From: Sipunculus nudus
Lineage: Eukaryota > Annelida > Sipuncula > Golfingiida > Sipunculidae
Reading direction: 5' to 3'
Assembly (NCBI GenBank): GCA_026874595.1
Contig: CM049320.1
Location: 13,083,488 to 13,147,487, forward strand
Length of the DNA stretch: 64,000 nt
Under the pieces are notes generated by a model that saw only the letters and a program-made list of their open reading frames with translations, did not search any database and was not told the origin of the DNA. Below are positions 40,501 through 52,828 of the stretch, in pieces (the first letter of the stretch is position 1; every line of letters begins with the position of its first letter). A program made the translations under genes and the position numbers.

Positions 40501-43500
40501 AACAATTTTTTTTGTCGCATCTAAAATTAGGATCATTGCCTTATTCCTTCGTACATTTAGCCTTGTGCTGCCGTTACCATGGTTACCAAATTTTGGGGTA
40601 AAACTTGACAATCTGAAATACGGAGTGTTCCTGCTTCTGTCTCTGTCAATATTTGCGATAGAACGCTCTGGTTTTTGGCGTTAGATAGCATTAGTTTACT
40701 TCTTAGTCATTCAATAGAAAGGCTCGTCATATCTCGCACCGTTTCTCGTGAAACGAGAACACGAGACCATTCAAAGAAATGCCTATAATTCTGTCGTTTT
40801 TTACGCTACAGACACATGGTTTTCAGCGTTGGGTAGCGCCTGACACTCGCAGTCACATTCAGGGGTCATATTGTAAGTCTCGTCAAATCTCGCGCCGTTT
40901 TTCGCCAAACCACGAAGACCCGCGCAATTGCCGCAAGTGGGGACAGGGTCCTTACGGTGGGCGGCCGGCGTGTGCAGCGGTGCGTGACGGCCTCTCCGGG
41001 CCCTGTCTATGATCATACATGTTGGAGGCACAGTCCATACTTTATTGCTTGCCGGAAATCTTCGATTTTCGCAAGTATGTTGATCACCCGCGTATGTTTG
41101 TTGCTTGCCGGAAATCTTCGATTTTCGCAAGTATGTTGATCACCCGCGTATGTTTGTTTGTTTGTTTGTCTGTCTGTTTGTTTGTCTGTATGTACACGCC
41201 CTACAGGCCACAGTTTTTAAGCGATCGCTCTGAAACTTATGCATTAAGTGTAAGATTGGTTCTCCTCGGAGCCTATTGTTTTTGGTCATGATCGGTCAAA
41301 GGTCAAGGTCAGGGTCACCAAAAAACCTAAAATTTTTACTTTCTTCATATCTTTGTCAATAATAATCGTATCCGCATAATCTGTAGCTCATTTTATTCCT
41401 CACTATGTTAGCTTTCCAAGTGCTGGCAAATTTTTCCGGTCAATGGTTACCATGGTAACGTATTTTTGGGGGAAATTCAGAAAATTCGAAAATTTCCCTC
41501 CAAATTTCTCATTATTCAAGTTAGAGAGGTCTAGTTTCTTGCAATGCATAGCATTTAATATGCTCTGTGCGAAATTAATGTAAGTCTCGCAAAATCTCGT
41601 GCCATTTGTCGTCAAATGAGACTTTTCGATATTTCATTAAATACGATTTACAGGTGGCAGTTTTACAGCTAAGGTTCTGAAAGTGACATATTTTCTGTTG
41701 TTCTGTATTATCTCGAACTTGTTTTTTCATTTTTCGGAAATAGCCACCAGGGGGCGTGGTACTGGAAACACTACAACTTATCATTTTTCCGCAATATCTA
41801 AAAAAATATTAAGCATAGAACAATTTTTTTTTGTCGCATCTAAAATTAGGATCATTGCCTTATTCCTTCGTACATTTAGCCTTGTGCTGCCGTTACCATG
41901 GTTACCAAATTTTGGGGTAAAACTTGACAATCTGAAATACGGAGTGTTCCTGCTTCTGTCTCTGTCAATATTTGCGATAGAACGCTCTGGTTTTTGGCGT
42001 TAGATAGCATTAGTTTACTTCTTAGTCATTCAATAGAAAGGCTCGTCATATCTCGCACCGTTTCTCGTGAAACGAGAACACGAGACCATTCAAAGAAATG
42101 CCTATAATTCTGTCGTTTTTTACGCTACAGACACATGGTTTTCAGCGTTGGGTAGCGCCTGACACTCGCAGTCACATTCAGGGGTCATATTGTAAGTCTC
42201 GTCAAATCTCGCGCCGTTTTTCGCCAAACCACGAAGACCCGCGCAATTGCCGCAAGTGGCGACAGGGTCCTTACGGTGGGCGGCCGGCGTGTGCAGCGGT
42301 GCGTGACGGCCTCTCCGGGCCCTGTCTATGATCATACATGTTGGACTTGCCGGAAATCTTCGATTTTCGCAAGTATGTTGTTCACCCGCGTATGTTTGTT
42401 CCTTCATCTTATGTTTTACACTAATATCTCAAAACTTATGTTTCATTTTCCGGATATGGCTGCTAGGGGGCGTTGCACTAGACACATCCAAACAAATCAA
42501 ACATCCAAACATATTTCCGTAAGAGTAAACCTATGTTACACAAACAGTAACTTATTTTCTTTCTCTTGGCCTTCTGCAAAATATGGTAACGTCATCTGGT
42601 GTCCATCTTGTGTTACTTTGTCAGTATGTCTGTCTGTTTGTCAGTTATCTTCGAATTCGCCTACTTGCTGGTTCTTGCATCTTACATATAGCTATCAACA
42701 AGCAAGATTTTTTGAGGAATCCTTTTGAAACGATTACATCTGATGCCATTCACTAATATCACGAAACGCATTTGTCGTCTTCAGGATATGTCCACTAGAG
42801 GGCGCTGCAGTCGAACATCCCCAATATATCATTATTTGGCCATATCTCCAAAACTGGAAACCTCAATTACATAAACTATACCTTATTTTCTTCCTCTGAG
42901 TCTTCCCCATGACCTGGTTAAGTCATCTTGTCTTCATCTTGTGTCCCTTTGTCAGTATGTCTGTTTGTTTGTCAGTTGTCCTCAAATTCGCCTGCTTGTT
43001 TGTTCTTTCGTCTCACTAATAGAATTCTACAGGCCCCAGTTTTGAAAGAATCTTTTTTAAACTATTAAATCATATGTCTTACAGTTATATCTCGAAACAG
43101 ATTATTAGCGAATCTGTGAGCTTATGCTATGGTGCAGCGTCGTCCGTCGTCTGTAGGTTAACCATAGTTATTTCAAAAACGGCAGGAACTAGCATTACCA
43201 TTTTTTTTTGTAAATAAACAGTCATCTGAAAAGCACTATCGGATTTTGTTTATTTTTTGGCTCTCTGCATTTACTGAGATTTTATAGGGAAAAAGCTAAA
43301 AAAGCTTTAAAAATTTTCTTCTACGAAACTGTCCGGCCAAATTGGCCAATATTTCTAAGAAATGATGTCTTGAACAATCTATCTCAAGTTTGTTCGATTG
43401 GTTTCAGTTCGGAGATTAAACAGGAGGTTGAACTTAGTCATCTGCCAAAAAAGCAAACTAAAATTAAAATCTCAGAAACGGCTAGAGCTGTCATTACCAA

Positions 43501-45609
43501 ATTTTATACCTATATTTGTCTCATATGTCATATCTGAAATTGAGGTATTGGTGGCGCCACTTGCATTGATCTGTTTTTTACAAGGGAAAATGTAATTTTA
43601 GACTCCAGGTTATACTCTGTTTTATGATGAAACTGTAAGCTGATTGGTTTAAACTTTACAAGAATTATTCTATGGTAGGTTTCTGCCAGTTTTATAAGAA
43701 GAGATTGGGTAAATGCAACTTTAAAAAAGCAGTGTAGCCAATTGAAAACTATGATTTATTTTCTTCCTCTGAATCTACTCGATAATCTGAGTAGGTCATC
43801 TGGTCTTATTCTTGTGTCATTTTTTCAGTATGTCTGTCTGTTTGTCAGTGATCCTAAATTTCGCCTGCTTTGCTGGACCTTGCTTCTTGCAGTTAGCAAT
43901 TTTCAGGACACAGTTTTCAGGGAATCCTTTTGGAACTGGAACAACATCTTATTTCTTACATTAAAGTCTCAAAAGAAATTTTTAATGTTTGGGATATGGC
44001 CGCTAACATATATTGGCCATACCTCCGACACTATAAACTCTACCTACTAAAACTATAGCTGATTTTGCTTCTATTTACGTTCCCAACTTTTTTCTGGTAG
44101 TCTGTTATCTCAGGTGTGTCAGTATATCTGTCTGTTTTGAGCCAAGTCTACTTTCATGGTCTGTTGTGTGATATATGTCATTCAACATGCAAAACTTTCC
44201 AGCAATCACTCTGAAAATCATTCAATTGATAGAAAAGCGACAGTTTGTCCTGCTTGTTTCGCTGTCTTATTTCCAGCCATTTCCGGCAAGCGTTCGACCT
44301 CTGGTCGTCTAGTTTGTTTGTTTGTTTGTTTGTCTGTCTGTCTGTCTGTCTGTTTGTTTGTCTGTATGTACACGCTCTACAGGCCACAGTTTTTAAGCAA
44401 TCGCTCTGAAACCTATGCATTAAGTGTAAGATTGGTTCTCCTCGGAGCCTATTGTTTTTGGTCATGATCGGTCAAAGGTCAAGGTCAGGGTCACCAAAAA
44501 ACCTTAAATTTTTACTTTCTTCATATCTTTGTCAATAATAATCGTATCCGCATAATCTGTAGCTCATTTTATTCCTCACTATGTTAGCTTTCCAAGTGCT
44601 GGCAAATTTTTCCGGTCAATGGTTACCATGGTAACGTATTTTGGGGGGGAAATTCAGAAAATTCGAAAATTTCCCTCCAAATTTCTCATTATTCAAGTTA
44701 GAGAGGTCTAGTTTTTTGCAATGCATAGCATTTAATATGCTCTGTGCGAAATTAATGTAAGTCTCGCAAAATCTCGTGCCATTTGTCGTCAAATGAGACT
44801 TTTCGATATTTCATTAAATACGATTTACAGGTGGCAGTTTTACAGCTAAGGTTCTGAAAGTGATATATTTTCTGTTGTTCTGTATTATCTCGAACTTGTT
44901 TTTTCATTTTTCGGAAATAGCCACCAGGGGGCGTGGTACTGGAAACACTACAACTTATCATTTTTCCGCAATATCTAAAAAAATATTAAGCATAGAACAA
45001 TTTTTTTTGTCGCATCTAAAATTAGGATCATTGCCTTATTCCTTCGTACATTTAGCCTTGTGCTGCCGTTACCATGGTTACCAAATTTTGGGGTAAAACT
45101 TGACAATCTGAAATACGGAGTGTTCCTGCTTCTGTCTCTGTCAATATTTGCGATAGAACGCTCTGGTTTTTGGCGTTAGATAGCATTAGTTTACTTCTTA
45201 GTCATTCAATAGAAAGGCTCGTCATATCTCGCACCGTTTCTCGTGAAACGAGAACACGAGACCATTCAAAGAAATGCCTATAATTCTGTCGTTTTTTACG
45301 CTACAGACACATGGTTTTCAGCGTTGGGTAGCGCCTGACACTCGCAGTCACATTCAGGGGTCATATTGTAAGTCTCGTCAAATCTCGCGCCGTTTTTCGC
45401 CAAACCACGAAGACCCGCGCAATTGCCGCAAGTGGCGACAGGGTCCTTACGGTGGGCGGCCGGCGTGTGCAGCGGTGCGTGACGGCCTCTCCGGGCCCTG
45501 TCTATGATCATACATGTTGGAGGCACAGTCCATACTTTATTGCTTGCCGGAAATCTTCGATTTTCGCAAGTATGTTGATCACCCGCGTATGTTTGTTTGT
45601 TTGTTTGTT

Positions 45610-45644
<35 letters not shown>

Positions 45645-48600
45645 TTGTCTGTATGTACACGCTCTACAGGCCACAGTTTTTAAGCAATCGCTCTGAAACC
45701 TATGCATTAAGTGTAAGATTGGTTCTCCTCGGAGCCTATTGTTTTTGGTCATGATCGGTCAAAGGTCAAGGTCAGGGTCACCAAAAAACCTTAAATTTTT
45801 ACTTTCTTCATATCTTTGTCAATAATAATCGTATCCGCATAATCTGTAGCTCATTTTATTCCTCACTATGTTAGCTTTCCAAGTGCTGGCAAATTTTTCC
45901 GGTCAATGGTTACCATGGTAACGTATTTTGGGGGGGAAATTCAGAAAATTCGAAAATTTCCCTCCAAATTTCTCATTATTCAAGTTAGAGAGGTCTAGTT
46001 TTTTGCAATGCATAGCATTTAATATGCTCTGTGCGAAATTAATGTAAGTCTCGCAAAATCTCGTGCCATTTGTCGTCAAATGAGACTTTTCGATATTTCA
46101 TTAAATACGATTTACAGGTGGCAGTTTTACAGCTAAGGTTCTGAAAGTGACATATTTTCTGTTGTTCTGTATTATCTCGAACTTGTTTTTTCATTTTTCG
46201 GAAATAGCCACCAGGGGGCGTGGTACTGGAAACACTACAACTTATCATTTTTCCGCAATATCTAAAAAAATATTAAGCATAGAACAATTTTTTTTGTCGC
46301 ATCTAAAATTAGGATCATTGCCTTATTCCTTCGTACATTTAGCCTTGTGCTGCCGTTACCATGGTTACCAAATTTTGGGGTAAAACTTGACAATCTGAAA
46401 TACGGAGTGTTCCTGCTTCTGTCTCTGTCAATATTTGCGATAGAACGCTCTGGTTTTTGGCGTTAGATAGCATTAGTTTACTTCTTAGTCATTCAATAGA
46501 AAGGCTCGTCATATCTCGCACCGTTTCTCGTGAAACGAGAACACGAGACCATTAAAAGAAATGCCTATAATTCTGTCGTTTTTTACGCTACAGACACATG
46601 GTTTTCAGCGTTGGGTAGCGCCTGACACTCGCAGTCACATTCAGGGGTCATATTGTAAGTCTCGTCAAATCTCGCGCCGTTTTTCGCCAAACCACGAAGA
46701 CCCGCGCAATTGCCGCAAGTGGCGACAGGGTCCTTACGGTGGGCGGCCGGCGTGTGCAGCGGTGCGTGACGGCCTCTCCGGGCCCTGTCTATGATCATAC
46801 ATGTTGGAGGCACAGTCCATACTTTATTGCTTGCCGGAAATCTTCGATTTTCGCAAGTATGTTGATCACCCGCGTATGTTTGTTTGTTTGTTTGTTTGTT
46901 TGTCTGTCTGTCTGTCTGTCTGTTTGTTTGTCTGTATGTACACGCTCTACAGGCCACAGTTTTTAAGCAATCGCTCTGAAACCTATGCATTAAGTGTAAG
47001 ATTGGTTCTCCTCGGAGCCTATTGTTTTTGGTCATGATCGGTCAAAGGTCAAGGTCAGGGTCACCAAAAAACCTTAAATTTTTACTTTCTTCATATCTTT
47101 GTCAATAATAATCGTATCCGCATAATCTGTAGCTCATTTTATTCCTCACTATGTTAGCTTTCCAAGTGCTGGCAAATTTTTCCGGTCAATGGTTACCATG
47201 GTAACGTATTTTGGGGGGAAATTCAGAAAATTCGAAAATTTCCCTCCAAATTTCTCATTATTCAAGTTAGAGAGGTCTAGTTTTTTGCAATGCATAGCAT
47301 TTAATATGCTCTGTGCGAAATTAATGTAAGTCTCGCAAAATCTCGTGCCATTTGTCGTCAAATGAGACTTTTCGATATTTCATTAAATACGATTTACAGG
47401 TGGCAGTTTTACAGCTAAGGTTCTGAAAGTGACATATTTTCTGTTGTTCTGTATTATCTCGAACTTGTTTTTTCATTTTTCGGAAATAGCCACCAGGGGG
47501 CGTGGTACTGGAAACACTACAACTTATCATTTTTCCGCAATATCTAAAAAAATATTAAGCATAGAACAATTTTTTTTGTCGCATCTAAAATTAGGATCAT
47601 TGCCTTATTCCTTCGTACATTTAGCCTTGTGCTGCCGTTACCATGGTTACCAAATTTTGGGGTAAAACTTGACAATCTGAAATACGGAGTGTTCCTGCTT
47701 CTGTCTCTGTCAATATTTGCGATAGAACGCTCTGGTTTTTGGCGTTAGATAGCATTAGTTTACTTCTTAGTCATTCAATAGAAAGGCTCGTCATATCTCG
47801 CACCGTTTCTCGTGAAACGAGAACACGAGACCATTCAAAGAAATGCCTATAATTCTGTCGTTTTTTACGCTACAGACACATGGTTTTCAGCGTTGGGTAG
47901 CGCCTGACACTCGCAGTCACATTCAGGGGTCATATTGTAAGTCTCGTCAAATCTCGCGCCGTTTTTCGCCAAACCACGAAGACCCGCGCAATTGCCGCAA
48001 GTGGCGACAGGGTCCTTACGGTGGGCGGCCGGCGTGTGCAGCGGTGCGTGACGGCCTCTCCGGGCCCTGTCTATGATCATACATGTTGGAGGCACAGTCC
48101 ATACTTTATTGCTTGCCGGAAATCTTCGATTTTCGCAAGTATGTTGATCACCCGCGTATGTTTGTTCCTTCATCTTATGTTTTACACTAATATCTCAAAA
48201 CTTATGTTTCATTTTCCGGATATGGCTGCTAGGGGGCGTTGCACTAGACACATCCAAACAAATCAGTTTTTGGACATATTTCCGTAAGAGTAAACCTATG
48301 TTACACAAACAGTAACTTATTTTCTTTCTCTTGGCCTTCTGCAAAATATGGTAACGTCATCTGGTGTCCATCTTGTGTTACTTTGTCAGTATGTCTGTCT
48401 GTTTGTCAGTTATCTTCAAATTCGCCTACTTGCTGGTTCTTGCATCTCACATATAGCAATCAGATTTTTTGAGGAATCCTTTTGAAACGATTACATCTTA
48501 TGCCATTCACTAATATTACGAAACGCATTTGTCGTCTTCAGGATATGTCCACTAGAGGGCGCTGCAGTCGAACATCCCCAATATATCATTATTTGGCCAT

Positions 48601-51600
48601 ATCTCCAAAACTGGAAACCTCAATTACATAAACTATACCTTATTTTCTTCCTCTGAGTCTTCCCCATGACCTGGTTAAGTCATCTTGTCTTCATCTTGTG
48701 TCCCTTTGTCAGTATGTCTGTTTGTTTGTCAGTTGTCCTCAAATTCGCCTGCTTGTTTGTTCTTCCGTCTCACTAATAGAATTCTACAGGCCACAGTTTT
48801 GAAAGAATCTTTTTTAAACTATTAAATCATATGTCTTACAGTTATATCTCGAAACAGATTATTAGCGAATCTGTGAGCTTATGCTATGGTGCAGCGTCGT
48901 CCGTCGTCTGTAGGTTAACCATAGATATCTCAAAAACGGCAGGAACTAGCATTACCAATTTTTTTTGTAAATAAACAGTCATCTGAAAAGCACTATCGGA
49001 TTTTGTTTATTTTTTGGCTTTCTGCATTTACTGAGATTTTATAGGGAAAAAGCTAAAAAAGCTTTAAAAATTTTCTTCTACGAAACTGTCCGGCCAAATA
49101 GGCCAATATTTCTAAGAAATGATCTCTTGAACAATCTATCTCAAGTTTGTTCGATTGGTTTCAGTTCGGAGATTAAACAGGAGGTTGAACTTAGTCATCT
49201 GCCAAAAAAGCAAACTAAAATTAAAATCTCAGAAACGGCTAGAGCTGTCATTACCAAATTTTATACCTATATTTGTCTCATATGTCATATCTGAAATTGA
49301 GGTATTGGTGGCGCCACTTGCATTGATCTGTTTTTTACAAGGGAAAATGTAATTTTAGACTCCAGGTTATACTCTGTTTTATGATGAAACTGTTAAGCTG
49401 ATTGGTTTAAACTTTACAAGAATTATTCTATGGTAGGTTTCTGCCAGTTTTATAAGAAGAGATTGGGTAAATGCAACTTTAAAAAAGCAGTGTAGCCAAT
49501 TGAAAACTATGATTTATTTTCTTCCTCTGAATCTACTCGATAATCTGAGTAGGTCATCTGGTCTTATTCTTGTGTCATTTTTGAGTATGTCTGTCTGTTT
49601 GTCAGTGATCCTAAATTTCGCCTGCTTTGCTGGACCTTGCTTCTTGCAGTTAGCAATTTTCAGGACACAGTTTTGAGGGAATCCTTTTGGAACTGGAACA
49701 ACATCTTATTTCTTACATTAAAGTCTCAAAAGAAATTTTTAATGTTTGGGATATGGCCGCTACCATATATTGGCCATACCTCCGACACTATAAACTCTAC
49801 CTACTAAAACTATAGCTCATTTTGCTTCTATTTACGTTCCCAACTTTTTTCTGGTAGTCTGTTATCTCAGGTGTGTCAGTATATCTGTCTGTTTTGAGCC
49901 AAGTCTACTTTCATGGTCTGTTGTGTGATATATGTCATTCAACATGCAAAACTTTCCAGCAATCGCTCTGAAAGTCATTCAATTGATAGAAAAGCGACAG
50001 TTTGTCCTGCTTGTTTCGCTGTCTTATTTCCAGCCATTTCCGGCAAGCGTTCGACCTCTGGTCGTCTAGTCTGTTTGTCTGCCATGGGCAAAAATCGCTC
50101 ATATACATGTAGTGGTTTGACTTTTCTGCCTAAAATTTTGCAGGTGTATACAACTTGGACAGCTTTCTGGATTTGTGGTAGGTGGCACAACCTACATACA
50201 CATTTAGGCTGCAGACATCCATGCTAATATGCAACATACCTCACTCTATATCCCCTTGCCACTCAATCCATGCCTCACTATCCGATTTTGGCAGATACAT
50301 GTAGTCACTTGTCGGTTACCCGTATTCTAGTTTTAAAAGTTTACACATTTTTCTCTATTTTTGAGATATATAAATACAGACTAAATCTTGGCCTGTTGGT
50401 TAATCTGTTTGATGCTTCAGTTGAATGGGTATATACTACCATTCTGGTGATAAAATTTCCTTTTGCGAATCTCTTCCCAGTCAGCTGAGCGTCATGACCC
50501 ATGGGTCACTTGTTCTTAATTCTCAGCTACCATCAAGTTCAGTAAAAAGGCTTTGGTTAAATTTGTTAAGGGTACATATCAATTTAGCACTCAAAACCCT
50601 CTTGGATGTGCCCAATTGGATTTCAGTCCCATCACAAATCTGATAAGCCTACAAGGCAATCATCTTCAGAACTTGGGAATAGGAGAGCCCTTATTGCAGA
50701 CCTTTAACTGTCCCAACAATTTTTAGGTCAGCTGACTGAAAGTCATCTAAGCTAAAGCGATCACTCTTTGTCCATTTTCCATTGTGGACACAAATTTTAA
50801 TCACGGGACCTAGAAACTTCTAAGTGAACACTAGTGGTGTTCCATAAAAAATCTTCAGGGAAACCTTAAATTTGGTTACTGCGACCTATATGATTCTCAG
50901 ATCTATGGGGCTCGTAAGTACCCCTCAGAATAATTAAAAATTTGATATTAAAGGTCCAGTATCTGAATAATTGGAATGATTCTTCCCATGCATATTGATC
51001 GTGGAGTGTTTCATCAGGTCGTGGAAACTGGTGGTGACATCTGTATTATTTTCTAATATTTAGGCATATTTTTCTGTATTTTTGAGACCTTCAAATGAAG
51101 CAGTCCAGCCATTGACAGGGCACAAGCCTTTAGACCTAGAGACTTTTAACTCTATTGTTATGATTCTTTTCTTGCATATTGATCATAGAGTATTTCATCA
51201 GTTTATGAAGACTGGTGGTACCACCTGTACCTTTTCTGTTTATTTTTAAAACATTTTCTTTCTATATTTTTGAGACCTTCAAATGAAGCAGTCCAGCCAT
51301 TGACAGGGCACAAACTGTAACTGTTAGACCTAGAAACTTCTAACTGTACACATGCAAGAAGGTCCTAGGCAATTCTTAATAGAAACCTGAAAAGAGGTCA
51401 TGGTAACCTATATTTTGTTAACTAATGGCCGAAAACATGATTTTGAGCACCCAGTACGTCAGACATGTACAAATCTCAAGTCTTCTGGCTAAATATAAAA
51501 TTATGTCACTGTGATCCCTATTCTGCAAGCTATGTGAAGGAACATGTTTTTAGCACTCTATCAGCCAGATGGGCACAAATTGTAGCAGTTGGACGAAGAA

Positions 51601-52787
51601 ACTCCTAACTTAGCATCTAAGGAGTTTCCTGGTGAAAGCTTCTTTGAAACCCAAAATGAGGTCATTGTAACCTATCTTCTAAGGACCATGGGCAAAATGC
51701 AAGATTTTGAGCACTCTGGAAGTCATTTTACCAATTAATCAAGGTTCCATATTTTCACCAGATCATGACATCAAAATTATTGCATGCACCAACTGTTTGT
51801 CAAATCCAGCTAAGTGTCATGGCCCATGAGTTACTGTTTAATTCCCAATATTTGGCAACAGTTATATGGAAAGGCTATGTGACCTGTTTGTTTTCAGCAC
51901 TTTATTTGCACATGGTAATCTTTGGATTATTTTGTGTCGTACTGCTGCATTTGGTTCAATTTAATTTCGGCTTTTCAAACTGTCAGGATAATACATATCA
52001 AGTGTGCTCCCCGGTCACAATTTTTCCAGGTTATATTGGTATTTTGGCATACCTGTGGCGTAATGATTTTCCAGAAGGCTTCATGACGGTCATCATACAA
52101 AATCCCTCCCTACGGGAGGGTAATACTTGGTGCATCATGCCGTTTCATCTAGATACATCTTAAGATTTATCACATGATAAAGTTTTGCTTCAATAATATA
52201 ACATGGAAGATCATTCTTGTTATGTCACAAGTTTGAAAGTAATGAGAAAACATTCTGTATTAAGTAAGAAAAGAGGCAGTGGTTGTTATCCTGCTCCTGA
52301 ACATTACTTTAAAATGCATGTAGTTTACACAGGATTTGTTATATCTTGACCTCTTACTAACTTTATTCAAAGCACCTGCATAACATAATTAAGAAAGTAA
52401 CATTGTTTTAAAAAAGTATTAATATATGATTTTCTTAATTAGAGACAGACTGGTGTAAAGGGGCAGCTAGAAAATTCTTTTCCTTACGAATGATAATGCT
52501 CAATCATGGTTATGAATTTTACATATATATATATATTTATATATATATTAATTATAACAGATTTGTTTGAAGACCACAGAACTGGAAAGATTATAATGTC
52601 AAAACATTATGCGCGGGAACAAGAAAAATGTGGTAAAATGATCAAGGGCGTTGATGAAGAAATGTGGGAGAAACACCGCTGGGGTTACACAGAGGAAGCA
52701 AACAAGGCTAAGGTAAAGAAGGTTAAAATATTTCAAATATATTAGATCTATTTATATATGACTAAAGATCAAATTTAGTTTATATAT

Positions 52788-52828
<41 letters not shown>

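Larger units (their letters stand above)
38536..42400 (+). repeat. First set of ~1.28-kb family III units
   Basis: Unit starts, marked by the TTGCTTGCC hairpin, are at 39763, 41045 and 41101, plus a truncated one at about 42347. The first unit (from 38536) lacks its hairpin and begins directly in the TTTG microsatellite. Period 39763 to 41045 is 1282 bases. Units are close to identical, differing by a few substitutions and by microsatellite length. Confidence 0.85.
37423..50069 (+). mobile_element. Family III concatemer (12.6 kb)
   Basis: The 5' end TTGCTTGCCGGAAATC, TTC, GATTTTCGCAAG forms a hairpin. The 3' end has ATTTCCGGCAAGC (inverse complement of the 5' tip), the hairpin CGACC-tct-GGTCG and TCTAG. 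Three 3' ends lie at 38535, 44312 and 50069, spaced 5777 and 5757 bases, so the element is tandemly repeated: one shortened copy of 1113 bases, then two copies of about 5.77 kb. Each large copy holds three ~1.28-kb units and a distinct tail. No protein-coding capacity was recognised; translated VCLFVCLS strings are from GTTT/GTCT microsatellites. Confidence 0.82.
36513..50330 (+). mobile_element. Family II element split by a family III array
   Basis: The 5' hairpin (GTATCTGCCAAAAC, GAA, GTTTTGCGGATAC) starts at 36513. The 3' end (GGCAGATACATGTAGTCACT, CGTATTCTAG) is at 50330. Removing 37423-50069 restores 'cacagtgtttg|tctgtttgtctgcc', which is exactly what copy 29909-31009 reads at 30738-30758. 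Confidence 0.8.
34459..50514 (+). mobile_element. Composite family I element in intron 5 (16.1 kb)
   Basis: The left end is AGCTCAGCTGACTgaAAGTCATCTGAGCT at 34459. The right end is AGTCAGCTGAGCGTCA, GACCCATGGGTC and ACTTGTTC at about 50514. Its monomer array (34480-36510) and terminal 180 bases match the intron 4 composite (23325-31192), so both derive from one ancestor. The duplicate at 62274-64000 runs straight from 'caattttta' to 'ttaattctcagctacc' at 62939/62940, where this copy has the 16 kb. No target duplication is visible. Confidence 0.8.
34188..52560 (+). other. Intron 5 of the NADAR gene (18.4 kb)
   Basis: It splits NADAR 3 at phase 1. The donor is GTAAGA at 34188. The acceptor 'ttataacag' ends at 52560, after a TA microsatellite at about 52522-52550. 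A 16-kb composite element (34459-50514) accounts for most of its length. A damaged duplicate of this intron without the composite lies downstream, from 62668. Confidence 0.85.

Noticed and set aside
37350-47037. Repeated open frames with VCLFVCLS or RQTNRQTD strings
   Set aside because: They are translations of the GTTT/GTCT microsatellite and flanking family III repeat. The same short frames recur in every unit, with no start context, splice signals or domain.
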